A model generated the notes under the pieces. That model worked only from the letters and a program-made list of their open reading frames with translations. It did not search any database and was not told where the DNA came from. A DNA stretch of 64,000 nt from Nitrosomonas sp. JL21. GTDB lineage: Bacteria > Pseudomonadota > Gammaproteobacteria > Burkholderiales > Nitrosomonadaceae. Every line of letters begins with the position of its first letter. Position 1 is the stretch's first letter. Made by a program: the position numbers and the translations under genes. Location of the stretch: contig NZ_QRCB01000003.1 of the NCBI RefSeq assembly GCF_009833095.1, positions 31,283 through 95,282 of the forward strand. Direction: 5' to 3'. Below, one piece after another: positions 37,885-47,217 of the stretch.

Positions 37885-38751
37885 ATGGATACCGTAGCGA
37901 ATTCTGTCCGGATCATTCCGGCAATCGCCGTGCCGGAAGGCGCCGGCGTGACCGTGCATCGCACGATCGGCACGCCTGTTCTGCGCGAGTACGACCCGTT
38001 TTTATTATTGGATCATATCAGCAGCGATAAACCGGAAGATTATTTGGCGGGTTTTCCGTCTCATCCGCACCGTGGCTTCAGCACGTTTACCTACATGATC
38101 GACGGTCATATGGAACATCAGGACAGCATGGGCAATCGCGGCGATTTGGGGCCTGGTTCCGCGCAATGGATGAAAGCGGCGAGCGGCGTCATCCATTCTG
38201 AAATGCCGAAACAGAAAAACGGCTTGATGCGTGGATTCCAGCTTTGGATCAATCTGTCGGCAGCGCATAAGATGGATCAGCCGGAATATCAGGAATATTC
38301 GGCGGAAGCTTTTCCAGTGATCCGCACTGAGGATTATGCGCTTAAAGTATTAATCGGTCGCTTTAGCAATACGGCCGCGCCGATCGTGGATGATCTGACC
38401 AATGTTTGCTACTACGATGTGCAAGTAAATCCCGGCAGACATTTCCGGCACCGCATTCCGGCGGGGCACCACGGTGTCATCTATGTGTTTGAAGGTTCCG
38501 GACAATTGGATCGACAACGATTGCCGCAACATTCGCTAGCGATCGTGGATGCGGATAACGGTGAGCTTGATGTTGTCGCTGGACAACAAGGAGTGCGCAT
38601 GCTGGTCATCAGCGGCAAGCCATTGCATGAAGCCGTCGTACGCTATGGCCCGTTTGTAATGAATACCCGGGAACAAATCGATCAGGCGATGCGCGATTTT
38701 CAATCCAACAATTTTGTGCGCGATCGCGCCTGGATTAAGCGCAGTGAGTAA
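37885..38751 (+). CDS. Pirin-family protein
   Basis: This 288-residue bicupin has the pirin N-terminal metal site: FPSHPHRGFST with two His, EHQDS with a third, and GVIHSEMP with the Glu. Pirins are iron-binding cupins; some bacterial ones oxidise quercetin, others modulate enzymes. The C-terminal cupin (about 170-285) is present (FRHRIPAGHHGVIYVFEG). AAGGAG precedes the ATG. It is followed by doxX and divergent from a LysR gene, so the three probably form a stress- or redox-linked regulon. The function of this copy is not known. Confidence 0.92.
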   Translation: MDTVANSVRIIPAIAVPEGAGVTVHRTIGTPVLREYDPFLLLDHISSDKPEDYLAGFPSHPHRGFSTFTYMIDGHMEHQDSMGNRGDLGPGSAQWMKAASGVIHSEMPKQKNGLMRGFQLWINLSAAHKMDQPEYQEYSAEAFPVIRTEDYALKVLIGRFSNTAAPIVDDLTNVCYYDVQVNPGRHFRHRIPAGHHGVIYVFEGSGQLDRQRLPQHSLAIVDADNGELDVVAGQQGVRMLVISGKPLHEAVVRYGPFVMNTREQIDQAMRDFQSNNFVRDRAWIKRSE

Positions 38752-38785
38752 GTCAACACATCAATAACAGTTATAGGAGATTCTC

Positions 38786-39166
38786 ATGGGAAAAATCAGT
38801 CAATTCATGGCACGGGTATTTTTGGGGCAGATTTTCTTGCTGTCCGGTTTTTTCAAAATGGTTGGTTACGAAGCAATACAAGGGTATATGGAGGCGATGG
38901 GTGTGCCGGGCATGCTGTTGCCGCTGGTGATTGCGATCGAGATCGGCGGCGGCGTGGCGATCGTGGTCGGCTGGCATGCCCGCTTGACCGCCATCGCGCT
39001 GGCAGTATTCACGGTTGTGGCCGGGGTAATCTTTCACAGCAATTTTGCCGATCAAATGCAGATGATCATGTTCATGAAAAATATTGCGATCACCGGCGGA
39101 CTCATGCTGCTGGCGGTTCATAGCCCTGGCAATTACAGTCTGGATGGCTTTCGCAGTCAACCTTAG
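38786..39166 (+). CDS. DoxX-family membrane protein
   Basis: This 126-residue inner-membrane protein has four hydrophobic segments and the DoxX family pattern (ARVFLGQIFLLSGFFKM, LPLVIAIEIGGGVAIVVGWH, FHSNFADQMQMIMFMKNIAI). DoxX proteins are poorly characterised; some are linked to redox stress or thiosulfate oxidation. AGGAG precedes the ATG and the gene follows the pirin gene by 34 bases. They are probably cotranscribed. Confidence 0.9.
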   Translation: MGKISQFMARVFLGQIFLLSGFFKMVGYEAIQGYMEAMGVPGMLLPLVIAIEIGGGVAIVVGWHARLTAIALAVFTVVAGVIFHSNFADQMQMIMFMKNIAITGGLMLLAVHSPGNYSLDGFRSQP

Positions 39167-39182
39167 CGGATTGAAGAACTTG

Positions 39183-39234
39183 TCCCGCATAACATCCTGT
39201 TCCTGACGCCGGGATTTATGCGGGATCGAGTTTT
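39183..39234 (+). terminator. Terminator-like hairpin after doxX
   Basis: TCCCGCATAA (39183-39192) and TTATGCGGGA (39216-39225) pair perfectly; inner ATCC/GGAT extends the stem. A TTTT run follows shortly after. It lies between doxX and sdhC. Confidence 0.6.
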
Positions 39235-39330
39235 GGCTTGTGTCATGCGGCATAACAGACTACACTTGGTTTCGATATTTAGCGTTTAAGCTGAGTTTTG
39301 TTGCTGAATTTTCTGTTTAGAATCTCCCGC

Positions 39331-39720
39331 ATGGAAACAAAATTGCATAATCAACGCCCCAAACATCTGAATTTATTCAAAATCAAACAGCCATTGCCGG
39401 CTGTGGTTTCAATCTTGCACCGGATCAGCGGTGTATTGCTGTTTTTCCCCGGTATTCCCTTGTTGCTATACAGTTTGCAGATGGCGCTGCAATCACAGCA
39501 GAGTTTTGAAGCTTTGCAAACCTGCTTGAGCGAACCTATGATCAAGGTAATGCTGCTAATTTCGCTGTGGTTCTTTCTGCATCATGTGTGTGCCGGAATC
39601 CGCCATGTGTTGCTGGATTTGCAGATAGGAATAGCCTTGCCGCAGGCGCGATTGGGCAGCCGATTGGTATTGATCGGCGGAGTTATGTTAACCCTGTTGG
39701 CTGCGGCAGTGATATGGTAA
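39331..39720 (+). CDS. sdhC: Succinate dehydrogenase cytochrome b556 subunit
   Basis: This 129-residue membrane subunit has three hydrophobic helices and anchors SdhA/B while binding haem and ubiquinone. PLPAVVSILHRISGVLLFFP carries the SdhC signature and LHRISG is the quinone-site helix; FFLHHVCAGIRHVLLD supplies the haem His. The start at 39331 is chosen because the protein then begins METKLHNQRPKHLNLFKI, typical of this branch; an upstream TTG is unlikely. It overlaps sdhD by seven bases. Confidence 0.93.
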   Translation: METKLHNQRPKHLNLFKIKQPLPAVVSILHRISGVLLFFPGIPLLLYSLQMALQSQQSFEALQTCLSEPMIKVMLLISLWFFLHHVCAGIRHVLLDLQIGIALPQARLGSRLVLIGGVMLTLLAAAVIW

Positions 39721-40067
39721 GACGATCAGGGCTGGCGGTAACAGGCGCTCATTACGGCTTGAAAGACTGGCTGGCGCAGCGGGTGACCGCTGTGCTGATG
39801 GTGATCTACCTGGTCATGCTGGCTTGTGCGATCTATTTTGCTGCTCCGCAGGATTTCTCCGACTGGAAAACCCTCTTCAGTCATCAATGGTTCCGGATTG
39901 CGACGTTTGTATTCCTCATTTGTTTGCTCTGGCACGCGTGGGTCGGCATGCGCAATGTGCTGATGGATTACATGCACGCTATTCAACTTCGTTTGCTGGC
40001 ACAGATTACGGTAATTGTTGCTTTAGTGGGCTATCTCGTATGGACTGCTGACATTTTGTGGGGTTGA
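39714..40067 (+). CDS. sdhD: Succinate dehydrogenase membrane anchor subunit
   Basis: This 117-residue membrane subunit has three helices. [19 protein letters not shown] and [17 protein letters not shown] carry the haem-ligand and quinone-site regions of proteobacterial SdhD. The ATG at 39714 overlaps the sdhC stop, so the two are coupled. It ends two bases before sdhA. Identification is secure from both sequence and order. Confidence 0.93.
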   Translation: MVRRSGLAVTGAHYGLKDWLAQRVTAVLMVIYLVMLACAIYFAAPQDFSDWKTLFSHQWFRIATFVFLICLLWHAWVGMRNVLMDYMHAIQLRLLAQITVIVALVGYLVWTADILWG

Positions 40068-40068
40068 C

Positions 40069-41832
40069 GTGGCCATAACCAAAAGAAAATTTGATGTTGT
40101 CATCGTGGGAGCGGGCGGCGCCGGCATGCGCGCGGCGCTGCAATTATCCGAGGCAGGATTGAAAGTCGCAGTATTATCCAAAGTTTTTCCGACCCGTTCA
40201 CATACGGTTTCCGCACAGGGCGGGATCGCTGCGGCCTTAGGCAACGTGACTGAAGATAATTGGCACTGGCACATGTATGACACGGTCAAGGGATCGGATT
40301 ACCTGGGTGATCAGGACGCCATCGAATTCATGTGCCGTCATGCCAACGAAGTCGTGTACGAGCTGGAGCATTTCGGCATGCCATTTGACCGGTTGGAGAA
40401 TGGCAAAATTTATCAGCGTCCGTTTGGCGGACAATCGCAAAATTTCGGCGGCGCCCAGGCCACCCGCTCCTGCGCTGCGGCGGACCGTACCGGTCATGCT
40501 TTGCTGCATACGCTTTATCAACGGAACGTGAGCGCCAACACGCAATTCTTTGTTGAGTGGATGGCGCTGGATCTCATCCGCGATGAGCAAGGCGATGTGC
40601 TGGGCATCACGGCTTTGGAAATGGAAACGGGCGAAGTTCTGATTCTGCAGGCGCGAGCAACGCTGTTTGCCACTGGCGGCGGTGGTAGGATTTTTCAGGC
40701 CAGCACCAACGCGCTGATCAATACGGGAGATGGGTTGGGGATCGCTGCGCGCGCCGGAATTCCGCTGGAAGATATGGAGTTCTGGCAATTTCATCCGACC
40801 GGCGTGTATGGCGTAGGGGTTTTGATCAGTGAAGCGGTGCGCGGAGAAGGCGGCTATCTGTTGAACAAGGATGGCGAACGCTTCATGGAACGCTATGCGC
40901 CGAATGCGAAGGATTTGGCCAGCCGCGATGTGGTTGCCCGCGCGATGACGACGGAAGTGAAGGAAGGACGAGGCTGTGGCTCAGAAAACGACCATTTGCT
41001 GCTGAAATTGGATCATCTGGGGGCGGAAATCATCAAAACGCGCTTGCCGGGCATACGCGAACTGGCCATCAAGTTTGCGCACGTCGATCCCATCAATGAG
41101 CCCATTCCGGTGGTGCCGACCGCGCACTACATGATGGGCGGCATTCCTACCAATTATTTTGGCCAGGTGGTGGCGCCGTATAAAACCGGCCCGGAAGAGA
41201 TCGTGTCGGGTTTTTATGCGGTGGGCGAGTGCGCGTGCGTATCGGTGCACGGCGCTAACCGTCTCGGCACCAATTCTCTGCTGGATCTGGTGGTATTCGG
41301 CCGTGCCGCCGCCAATCAGATCATCGAAGACTTAAAAACAAAACCGCATCATAAATTATTGCCTGACGATGCGGCCGACAAGACCATGAGTCGGCTTGAA
41401 CGGTTGGAACAGCAGAAGGATGGGGAAAATGTCGCCGAAGTGGGCGCTGCTTTGGCCAAGACCATGCAGACTTACTGTGGTGTTTTTCGTTTCGAGGATA
41501 TGCTGCTCCAGGGAGTAGAAAAAATACTGGAGATCGGTCAGCGCATCGGTCAAACGGAAATCAAGGATAAGAGCAAGGTATTCAATACCGCCAGAATTGA
41601 AGCGTTGGAGCTGGACAATCTCAAGGAAGTTGCCACCGCCACGATGATTTCTGCCGAAGCCAGGCGCGAGAGCCGCGGTGCGCATGCGCGCAACGATTTC
41701 CCGGAACGCGATGATGTCAAATGGTTAAAGCATACTTTATTCTTTAGTGAAAATAATCGATTGGACTATAAGCCGGTACGCTTGAAACCGATTACGGTAG
41801 AGTCCTTTCCGCCCAAAGCCAGAACATATTAA
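40069..41832 (+). CDS. sdhA: Succinate dehydrogenase flavoprotein subunit
   Basis: This 587-residue protein is the FAD-binding subunit that oxidises succinate to fumarate on the cytoplasmic side of the membrane. [20 protein letters not shown] binds the [22 protein letters not shown] carries the His that links FAD covalently, [18 protein letters not shown] is the substrate-side block, and [18 protein letters not shown] the C-terminal helix. The start is GTG at 40069, two bases after sdhD. sdhB, usually the next gene, is not found here. Confidence 0.95.
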   Translation: MAITKRKFDVVIVGAGGAGMRAALQLSEAGLKVAVLSKVFPTRSHTVSAQGGIAAALGNVTEDNWHWHMYDTVKGSDYLGDQDAIEFMCRHANEVVYELEHFGMPFDRLENGKIYQRPFGGQSQNFGGAQATRSCAAADRTGHALLHTLYQRNVSANTQFFVEWMALDLIRDEQGDVLGITALEMETGEVLILQARATLFATGGGGRIFQASTNALINTGDGLGIAARAGIPLEDMEFWQFHPTGVYGVGVLISEAVRGEGGYLLNKDGERFMERYAPNAKDLASRDVVARAMTTEVKEGRGCGSENDHLLLKLDHLGAEIIKTRLPGIRELAIKFAHVDPINEPIPVVPTAHYMMGGIPTNYFGQVVAPYKTGPEEIVSGFYAVGECACVSVHGANRLGTNSLLDLVVFGRAAANQIIEDLKTKPHHKLLPDDAADKTMSRLERLEQQKDGENVAEVGAALAKTMQTYCGVFRFEDMLLQGVEKILEIGQRIGQTEIKDKSKVFNTARIEALELDNLKEVATATMISAEARRESRGAHARNDFPERDDVKWLKHTLFFSENNRLDYKPVRLKPITVESFPPKARTY

Positions 41833-41957
41833 CACCACATCATTTTTCTGGTTTTCTAAGGTAATGCGTGAAAAACGCAATCTGATTAAGTGCGAGCTTA
41901 GCCGCTTTTCCTAAGCGTTCCTGAGTCATTTCTTAGTTAATACTGAATCGTGAGTTG

Positions 41958-42647
41958 ATGAAAACTATGAAAAAATGCAGTTACTGTAGGTTATTGGTGT
42001 GGCTTGTCGTCGGAATGTCGTTTTCTACGCTGATTCAAGCCGAGACACGTTATGTATCCGATGAAATTGAAGCCACACTACGCACGGGTCCCAGTCTCAG
42101 TCATGCCATTCAACGCATGCTGAAAAGTGGAGCAGCATTGGAAATTCTGGAAGTGAACGCTGAGAATGGTTATTCGCGTGTGAAAACTTCAGGCGGTACG
42201 GAAGGCTGGATATTGAGCAGATACCTGATGCCAGAACCGCCTGCTCGATCACAGGTTGAGAAAATTGCCAAACAGATCACCGATGCTGCGCCTGATGGCT
42301 CGGTTCGGGCGCAATTAACGGCCATCAAAGATCAATTCGAGAAAACCAGCAAACGAGTGGCTTTTCTGGAAAGTGAAAACAAGCGTCTCGAAGAACAGCT
42401 TGGGTCCATCAAAAAAACGTCTGCCAATATTCTGCAAATTGATGATGAGAATAAAAAATTGCACCAAAAACTGGCTGCGACTGAGGAACGCCTGACAACT
42501 CTGCAGCTAGAAAATCATGAGCTTGGAGATAAGAGCCAGAAAGACTGGTTTATCATGGGTGCCCTGGTGTTGTCCGGAGGCATACTGCTCGGTTTGATCC
42601 TTCCGCTATTCACCCGCAAGAGGCGCTCCCGATACGATAGCTTTTGA
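41958..42647 (+). CDS. SH3-domain protein of the TIGR04211 (YgiM-like) family
   Basis: This ~229-residue protein has a signal peptide (about 1-28), a bacterial SH3 domain (about 30-95: YVSDEIEATLRTGPS, GAALEILEVNAENGYSRV, TEGWILSRYL), a long coiled coil (about 100-190) and a single C-terminal transmembrane helix (LVLSGGILLGLILPLF) with a basic tail. Such proteins are anchored in the inner membrane with the SH3 domain in the periplasm and are of unknown role. The start could also be the next ATG at 41967. It stands after sdhA where sdhB would be expected. Confidence 0.85.
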   Translation: MKTMKKCSYCRLLVWLVVGMSFSTLIQAETRYVSDEIEATLRTGPSLSHAIQRMLKSGAALEILEVNAENGYSRVKTSGGTEGWILSRYLMPEPPARSQVEKIAKQITDAAPDGSVRAQLTAIKDQFEKTSKRVAFLESENKRLEEQLGSIKKTSANILQIDDENKKLHQKLAATEERLTTLQLENHELGDKSQKDWFIMGALVLSGGILLGLILPLFTRKRRSRYDSF

Positions 42648-42708
42648 GACGTCGCCCCGAACCGAAACAATCTGCTGGAAATACTTGTAGATCTTCGGTC
42701 AGAACCGT

Positions 42709-43353
42709 CTACTTGATGATATTGTGATTGATGGCCAGGCGTATCAGTTGGGTGGTATTCTGTAAATCCAGCTTTTTCATGAGATTGAGATAATGGACGC
42801 TCACTGTTTTGGGACTGATGGATATTTTTTCGGCAATTTCAGTGTTTGAGTTTCCTTCCACGATTAACTTGACGATCTGGAATTCCCGTTTCGTCAATTG
42901 ATCAAAAGGGTTTTCGTAAGCGTCCTTGCGCGAAATATACACGGCGAGTTCCTGTGCCAGATCTGATTCAATGTACGTTTTTCCGATGCTGACCTGGCGC
43001 ACTGCATTGATCATTTCTCCGATGCCGCTTTGCTTGCTGATGAAACCCATCGCGCCTGCTTTTAGCGCATGATGAACCATCGTGACATTGTTGAGCATGC
43101 TGAAAACGAGGATGCGCGCGGTCGGATCGTGGCCGATGATGCGATGGATGGTTTCGAATCCGCAAATGCCGGGCATATTGAGATCGAGAATGATGACGTT
43201 CGGCGTATGCTGCTGCCATAGTTGAAATCCGATTTCACCGTTCTCGGCTTCGCCGACCACTTGCATGTCGGAATTACTTTCAAGCAAACGGCGATAACCG
43301 GTACGCACAACAGGATGGTCATCAATCAGGAGGATAGTAATGGATTGTTTCAT
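42709..43353 (-). CDS. NarL/FixJ-type response regulator
   Basis: This 214-residue protein has an N-terminal receiver domain (acidic pair in ITILLIDDHPVVRTG, Asp in VIILDLNMPGICG) and a C-terminal LuxR helix-turn-helix (LTKREFQIVKLIVEGNSNTE, ISISPKTVSVHYLNLMKKL). It pairs with the histidine kinase gene three bases upstream. NarL-type pairs often control respiratory or nitrogen genes, but the regulon here is unknown. Confidence 0.92.
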   Translation of the reverse strand: MKQSITILLIDDHPVVRTGYRRLLESNSDMQVVGEAENGEIGFQLWQQHTPNVIILDLNMPGICGFETIHRIIGHDPTARILVFSMLNNVTMVHHALKAGAMGFISKQSGIGEMINAVRQVSIGKTYIESDLAQELAVYISRKDAYENPFDQLTKREFQIVKLIVEGNSNTEIAEKISISPKTVSVHYLNLMKKLDLQNTTQLIRLAINHNIIK

Positions 43354-43356
43354 TAT

Positions 43357-44496
43357 TTAAGCTTTCATTGGTAGTCGTATATCGATTTCTGTTCCTTCAT
43401 TCGGCGCGCTTCTTACGGTCATACGTCCATCCATGGCAATGACCCGTTCGCGCATTCCAACCAAACCGAGGCCGGTGAATTGCTGATTGGTGTCATACCC
43501 TTTACCGTTGTCTTCAATTTTGAGATGCAAGAAATCGGTGCTTGGATTGTCGATCGTCTCTCGGCTTAGGCTGATCTGCGCCCACGTGGCTTCGGCATGC
43601 TTGTAAATATTGTTCAGCGCTTCCTGGATGAGGCGGAATAACGTAATGTTATATTGCTCGCCCAGTATTGCAAGCTCCCCTTGTAATTTTAACTCGAGCG
43701 TGATTTGAGAATGACGTGAGCACCATTGTTTTTTCAATTCAGATAATGCATCGGGTAATCCCAATGTATCCAGCAGCAAGGGTCGCAACCGGTGCAACAT
43801 GGTGCGAATGACATGATGCATTTTCTCGGTGCTGCCTTTGATCGCTTCTGCACTGGGGAAAACATTCGAATCTTTGTCCACGATATTGAGAATCACCTCG
43901 CTTTCCGCACGAATACCGGTGAGTAACTGACCCATCTCGTCATGTAATTCACGCGCCAGCCTGCGTCGTTCCTTTTCCTGGATACGGAACAGTTCTTTCA
44001 TCAATTGTCTGTTTTCATTCAAGAGATCTCGATTGAGATTGATCATTTTTCGCAGTTGACTGATGTCGGACATCATCATCCGGCACATATTCTTATCGCT
44101 GGAGACCGTACTTTCCAAACGAATGAAACACAATGGGTCGCTGGTGTCTCCAATTTTTAAATCAATCGTGGTTTTACTTGAAGAGTTGAAAACTTCTTGG
44201 AGATATTGATTAAAGATTTGGTGATCGATATCCAGGAAACAATCGGTAAATGCCTTGCCGATAAGGAAAGGGCGGGCTTTTCTCAGTAATGCAGCACCCG
44301 TCAAGTTGATCGATAGGATATTACCTGAACTGTCCAGCGTCAAATATCCAACGGGAGCGTGATCATAAAGATCTGCATAACGATTGCGCGATTCTTCCAA
44401 CTCCAATTGCTGATGGTGAAGCTGGCCCGCGAGCAGTTCCACCTTATTATGCATTTCATAGTCGTCCAATCGTCTGTATTTATTGCGTTGATTCAT
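43357..44496 (-). CDS. PAS-containing NarX-like sensor histidine kinase
   Basis: This 379-residue soluble kinase has no transmembrane segment. A PAS domain (about 55-165: LYDHAPVGYLTLDSSGNILS) precedes a coiled linker, then a HisKA_3 domain with the phospho-acceptor His in RRLARELHDEMGQLL, and an HATPase domain with IEDNGKGYD and GLGLVGMRERV. The ATG at 44496 is chosen because AGGAG lies just upstream; an earlier in-frame start adds 29 residues. It is three bases from its cognate regulator. The signal is probably intracellular, sensed by the PAS domain. Confidence 0.91.
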   Translation of the reverse strand: MNQRNKYRRLDDYEMHNKVELLAGQLHHQQLELEESRNRYADLYDHAPVGYLTLDSSGNILSINLTGAALLRKARPFLIGKAFTDCFLDIDHQIFNQYLQEVFNSSSKTTIDLKIGDTSDPLCFIRLESTVSSDKNMCRMMMSDISQLRKMINLNRDLLNENRQLMKELFRIQEKERRRLARELHDEMGQLLTGIRAESEVILNIVDKDSNVFPSAEAIKGSTEKMHHVIRTMLHRLRPLLLDTLGLPDALSELKKQWCSRHSQITLELKLQGELAILGEQYNITLFRLIQEALNNIYKHAEATWAQISLSRETIDNPSTDFLHLKIEDNGKGYDTNQQFTGLGLVGMRERVIAMDGRMTVRSAPNEGTEIDIRLPMKA

Positions 44497-44762
44497 TTTG
44501 TCTCCTTTTGCTATTTCAGTAACGACAGGATAATGCAGAGATTTAATATGAATCGGATAATGTCGTTTTGAAATAAAACTCATGTCAGGGTGTGAGGCAT
44601 GTGTCGAGGTGTGCAGCTCAGGATTTCTTCATTCTCTGTTGGGGGAATTAATCGGGTTTTAGAAAGAATTTTTTCCCCTCTTGATCATTGATTATAAATT
44701 GAAGTGTGCTGTCGTGATAATCAAGATCATGCAGGAATTGTCTGATAAGGAAAGTAAAAACT

Positions 44763-47162
44763 TTGCGTCTTCGGATTAATATCATTGCTTTTGTCATTGG
44801 AACCGGCGTGTTGCAATGGCAAGCCGACTTACCCGACATGATGTGGGCATGGAGCTTAGTAGGGTTGGTGATTGGAGTTAAGCTATTGATGCGATTCCAG
44901 TCTCTAATTCTGTCGATGCTGAATGATCTGCTGATTGCAGTGCTATGTGCCGGGCTGGGATTTTTCTGGGCAGCGACCGTTGCTCACTGGCGGTTGAGTG
45001 ATTCGTTGCCGCCACAATGGGAACAGCGGGATATTCAAATAATCGGTGTTGTTGCGAATTTGCCACATCGACATGATCTGAGCGCGCGCTTTTTATTGGA
45101 TGTCGAGCATGTCATTACCGAAAGTGCGATTGTTCCAAGGCGTATTGTTCTCTCCTGGTATCCTCATAATTCATCCAATCACGATGAAACTATCCCGTCG
45201 ATGGTCAAAGCGGGTCAACGTTGGCAATTCACGGTACGTCTGAAGCAGCCGCATGGCAATGCTAATCCCCATGGCTTTGACTATGAGGCATGGGCGCTCG
45301 AGCGTGATATCCGAGCGACCGGCTACATCCGTTCTTCTGTCGAAAATGAGTTATTGGATACTCTGGTGAATCATCCCCGTTATTGGATTGAACATCTGCG
45401 CGAAGCAATCCAGCGGCGATTCGATGAAAAGTTACCTAATCACACCTACGCCGGTGTCTTGAAGGCGTTGGCGGTGGGCGATCAGAATGCAATTCCACGC
45501 GATCAGTGGGAAGTATTCATGCGAACGGGAACGATCCATCTAATGGCGATTTCTGGATTGCATATTACGTTGGTTTCAAGTCTGATTTTTATCGCGGTGT
45601 ATGCGGTATGGCGTTGTTATCCAGGGCTAGTCATGCGCGTGCCCGCCCGCCGGGCGGCGGTGGTTGCCGGATTCATTGCAGCATTCGGGTATGCGGTGTT
45701 GTCGGGCCTGGCAATACCTGCGCAAAGGACCTTGTATATGCTGACGGTAGTCGTCATCGCAGTGTGGAGAGGAAAATCGACTTCTCCTGTGACCGTGTTG
45801 AGCTGGGCGTTGCTGTGGGTGGTGTTGGTCGATCCGTGGGCAACCTTGGCACCGGGATTCTGGCTCTCATTCGGGGCCATCGCGATCATTATGTGGGTAA
45901 CTGTCGGAAGAATCGGAAGTTTGCACTGGCTTGTCAATTGGGTGCGGATTCAATGGGCGATTAGCCTGGGATTAATTCCTTTGCTACTGATCATGTTCCA
46001 GCAACTTTCCCTGATATCGCCAGTCGCAAATGCCATCGCCATACCCTTGGTCAGTTTCTTGGTCGTTCCCTTGACGTTGCTGGCCACAGTACCGGTATTT
46101 GATTTTATGCTGCCGTTTGCTCATGCCGCGATGAGCCTGTTGATGCTCCTAATGCATTGGCTGAGCAGCCTGCCGCAAGCTGTCTGGGAACAACCCGCAC
46201 CTCCGGCCTGGACGATTCTGATCGCATTAGTGGGCATCGGCTGGATGTTGCTTCCTGGAAGTTTTGGATGGGGATTTTTCTCCGGATTTCCGGCTCGCTG
46301 GATTGGGATTACTGCGTTAATTCCGATGCTTCTGGTGCAGTCGCCTCGACCACAAACTGGTGAATTCTGGCTCACGGTGTTGGATGTGGGGCAAGGTTTG
46401 GCAGTAGTTGTGCGGACTCGGCATCATACTTTATTGTTTGATACCGGCCCTCGTTTCGGTACGACGGACAGCGGCAAGCAAATCATAGTTCCTTTTCTGC
46501 GTGGAGAAGGGATACGGAAGTTGGATGCGCTGATTGTATCGCATGCTGATATGGATCACAGTGGCGGGGCTTTGTCGGTCATGTCAGCCATGCCGGTGCG
46601 TACCCTGATTTCATCATTGAATCAGGATCACCCAATCACGTTGGCTACAGGTAAGGATGGAGGAAATTATCCCTGTCGACTCGGCCACACATGGCTTTGG
46701 GATGAGGTGCAATTTGAATTGTTGCATTCTTCGGATGTGAAGAGAACACGGAAAACAACGAATGCCAGCAGTTGTGTATTGAAAATTACCTCAGCTCATG
46801 GCAGCGCATTGCTACCTTCGGATATTGGCAGCGCTGATGAATCCATGCTCCTGGCAGAAGTAAATGATAAGCTTCCCGCAACAGTTTTGATTGCCCCGCA
46901 TCATGGCAGCCATACCTCATCGACAAAAGCATTTGTGGAGAAGGTGAATCCTGCGCTGACGGTATTTCCCGTGGGTTATCACAATCGCTATCGACATCCG
47001 CGCGATGCGGTACTTTCGCGCTATCACGACATTGGCAGCCAAATACTGCGTACGGATGCAGATGGGGCCATACTGCTGCGCTTCGAAAATAAAGCGTGGT
47101 TCGTAGAGAGTTGGAGAAAATCACACCGGCGCTACTGGCACCCTGAAATCAGGCATCGATGA
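44763..47162 (+). CDS. comEC: DNA uptake/competence protein ComEC/Rec2
   Basis: This 799-residue inner-membrane protein forms the channel that carries single-stranded DNA into the cell. A DUF4131 domain (about 1-200) is followed by the ComEC/Rec2 core (TGTIHLMAISGLHITLVSSL) and, at the C-terminus, a metallo-beta-lactamase-like domain (VSHADMDHSGGALSVMSAM, LIAPHHGSHTSS). The start is TTG at 44763 with AAGGAAAG upstream. No other competence gene is near. Natural competence in this organism is possible but not shown. Identification is secure. Confidence 0.93.
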   Translation: MRLRINIIAFVIGTGVLQWQADLPDMMWAWSLVGLVIGVKLLMRFQSLILSMLNDLLIAVLCAGLGFFWAATVAHWRLSDSLPPQWEQRDIQIIGVVANLPHRHDLSARFLLDVEHVITESAIVPRRIVLSWYPHNSSNHDETIPSMVKAGQRWQFTVRLKQPHGNANPHGFDYEAWALERDIRATGYIRSSVENELLDTLVNHPRYWIEHLREAIQRRFDEKLPNHTYAGVLKALAVGDQNAIPRDQWEVFMRTGTIHLMAISGLHITLVSSLIFIAVYAVWRCYPGLVMRVPARRAAVVAGFIAAFGYAVLSGLAIPAQRTLYMLTVVVIAVWRGKSTSPVTVLSWALLWVVLVDPWATLAPGFWLSFGAIAIIMWVTVGRIGSLHWLVNWVRIQWAISLGLIPLLLIMFQQLSLISPVANAIAIPLVSFLVVPLTLLATVPVFDFMLPFAHAAMSLLMLLMHWLSSLPQAVWEQPAPPAWTILIALVGIGWMLLPGSFGWGFFSGFPARWIGITALIPMLLVQSPRPQTGEFWLTVLDVGQGLAVVVRTRHHTLLFDTGPRFGTTDSGKQIIVPFLRGEGIRKLDALIVSHADMDHSGGALSVMSAMPVRTLISSLNQDHPITLATGKDGGNYPCRLGHTWLWDEVQFELLHSSDVKRTRKTTNASSCVLKITSAHGSALLPSDIGSADESMLLAEVNDKLPATVLIAPHHGSHTSSTKAFVEKVNPALTVFPVGYHNRYRHPRDAVLSRYHDIGSQILRTDADGAILLRFENKAWFVESWRKSHRRYWHPEIRHR

Positions 47163-47217
47163 GATCAGGAAATATGCTTTCGTTCGCTTGAGATTGAATC
47201 GCTGGAAATTTGTCGTG

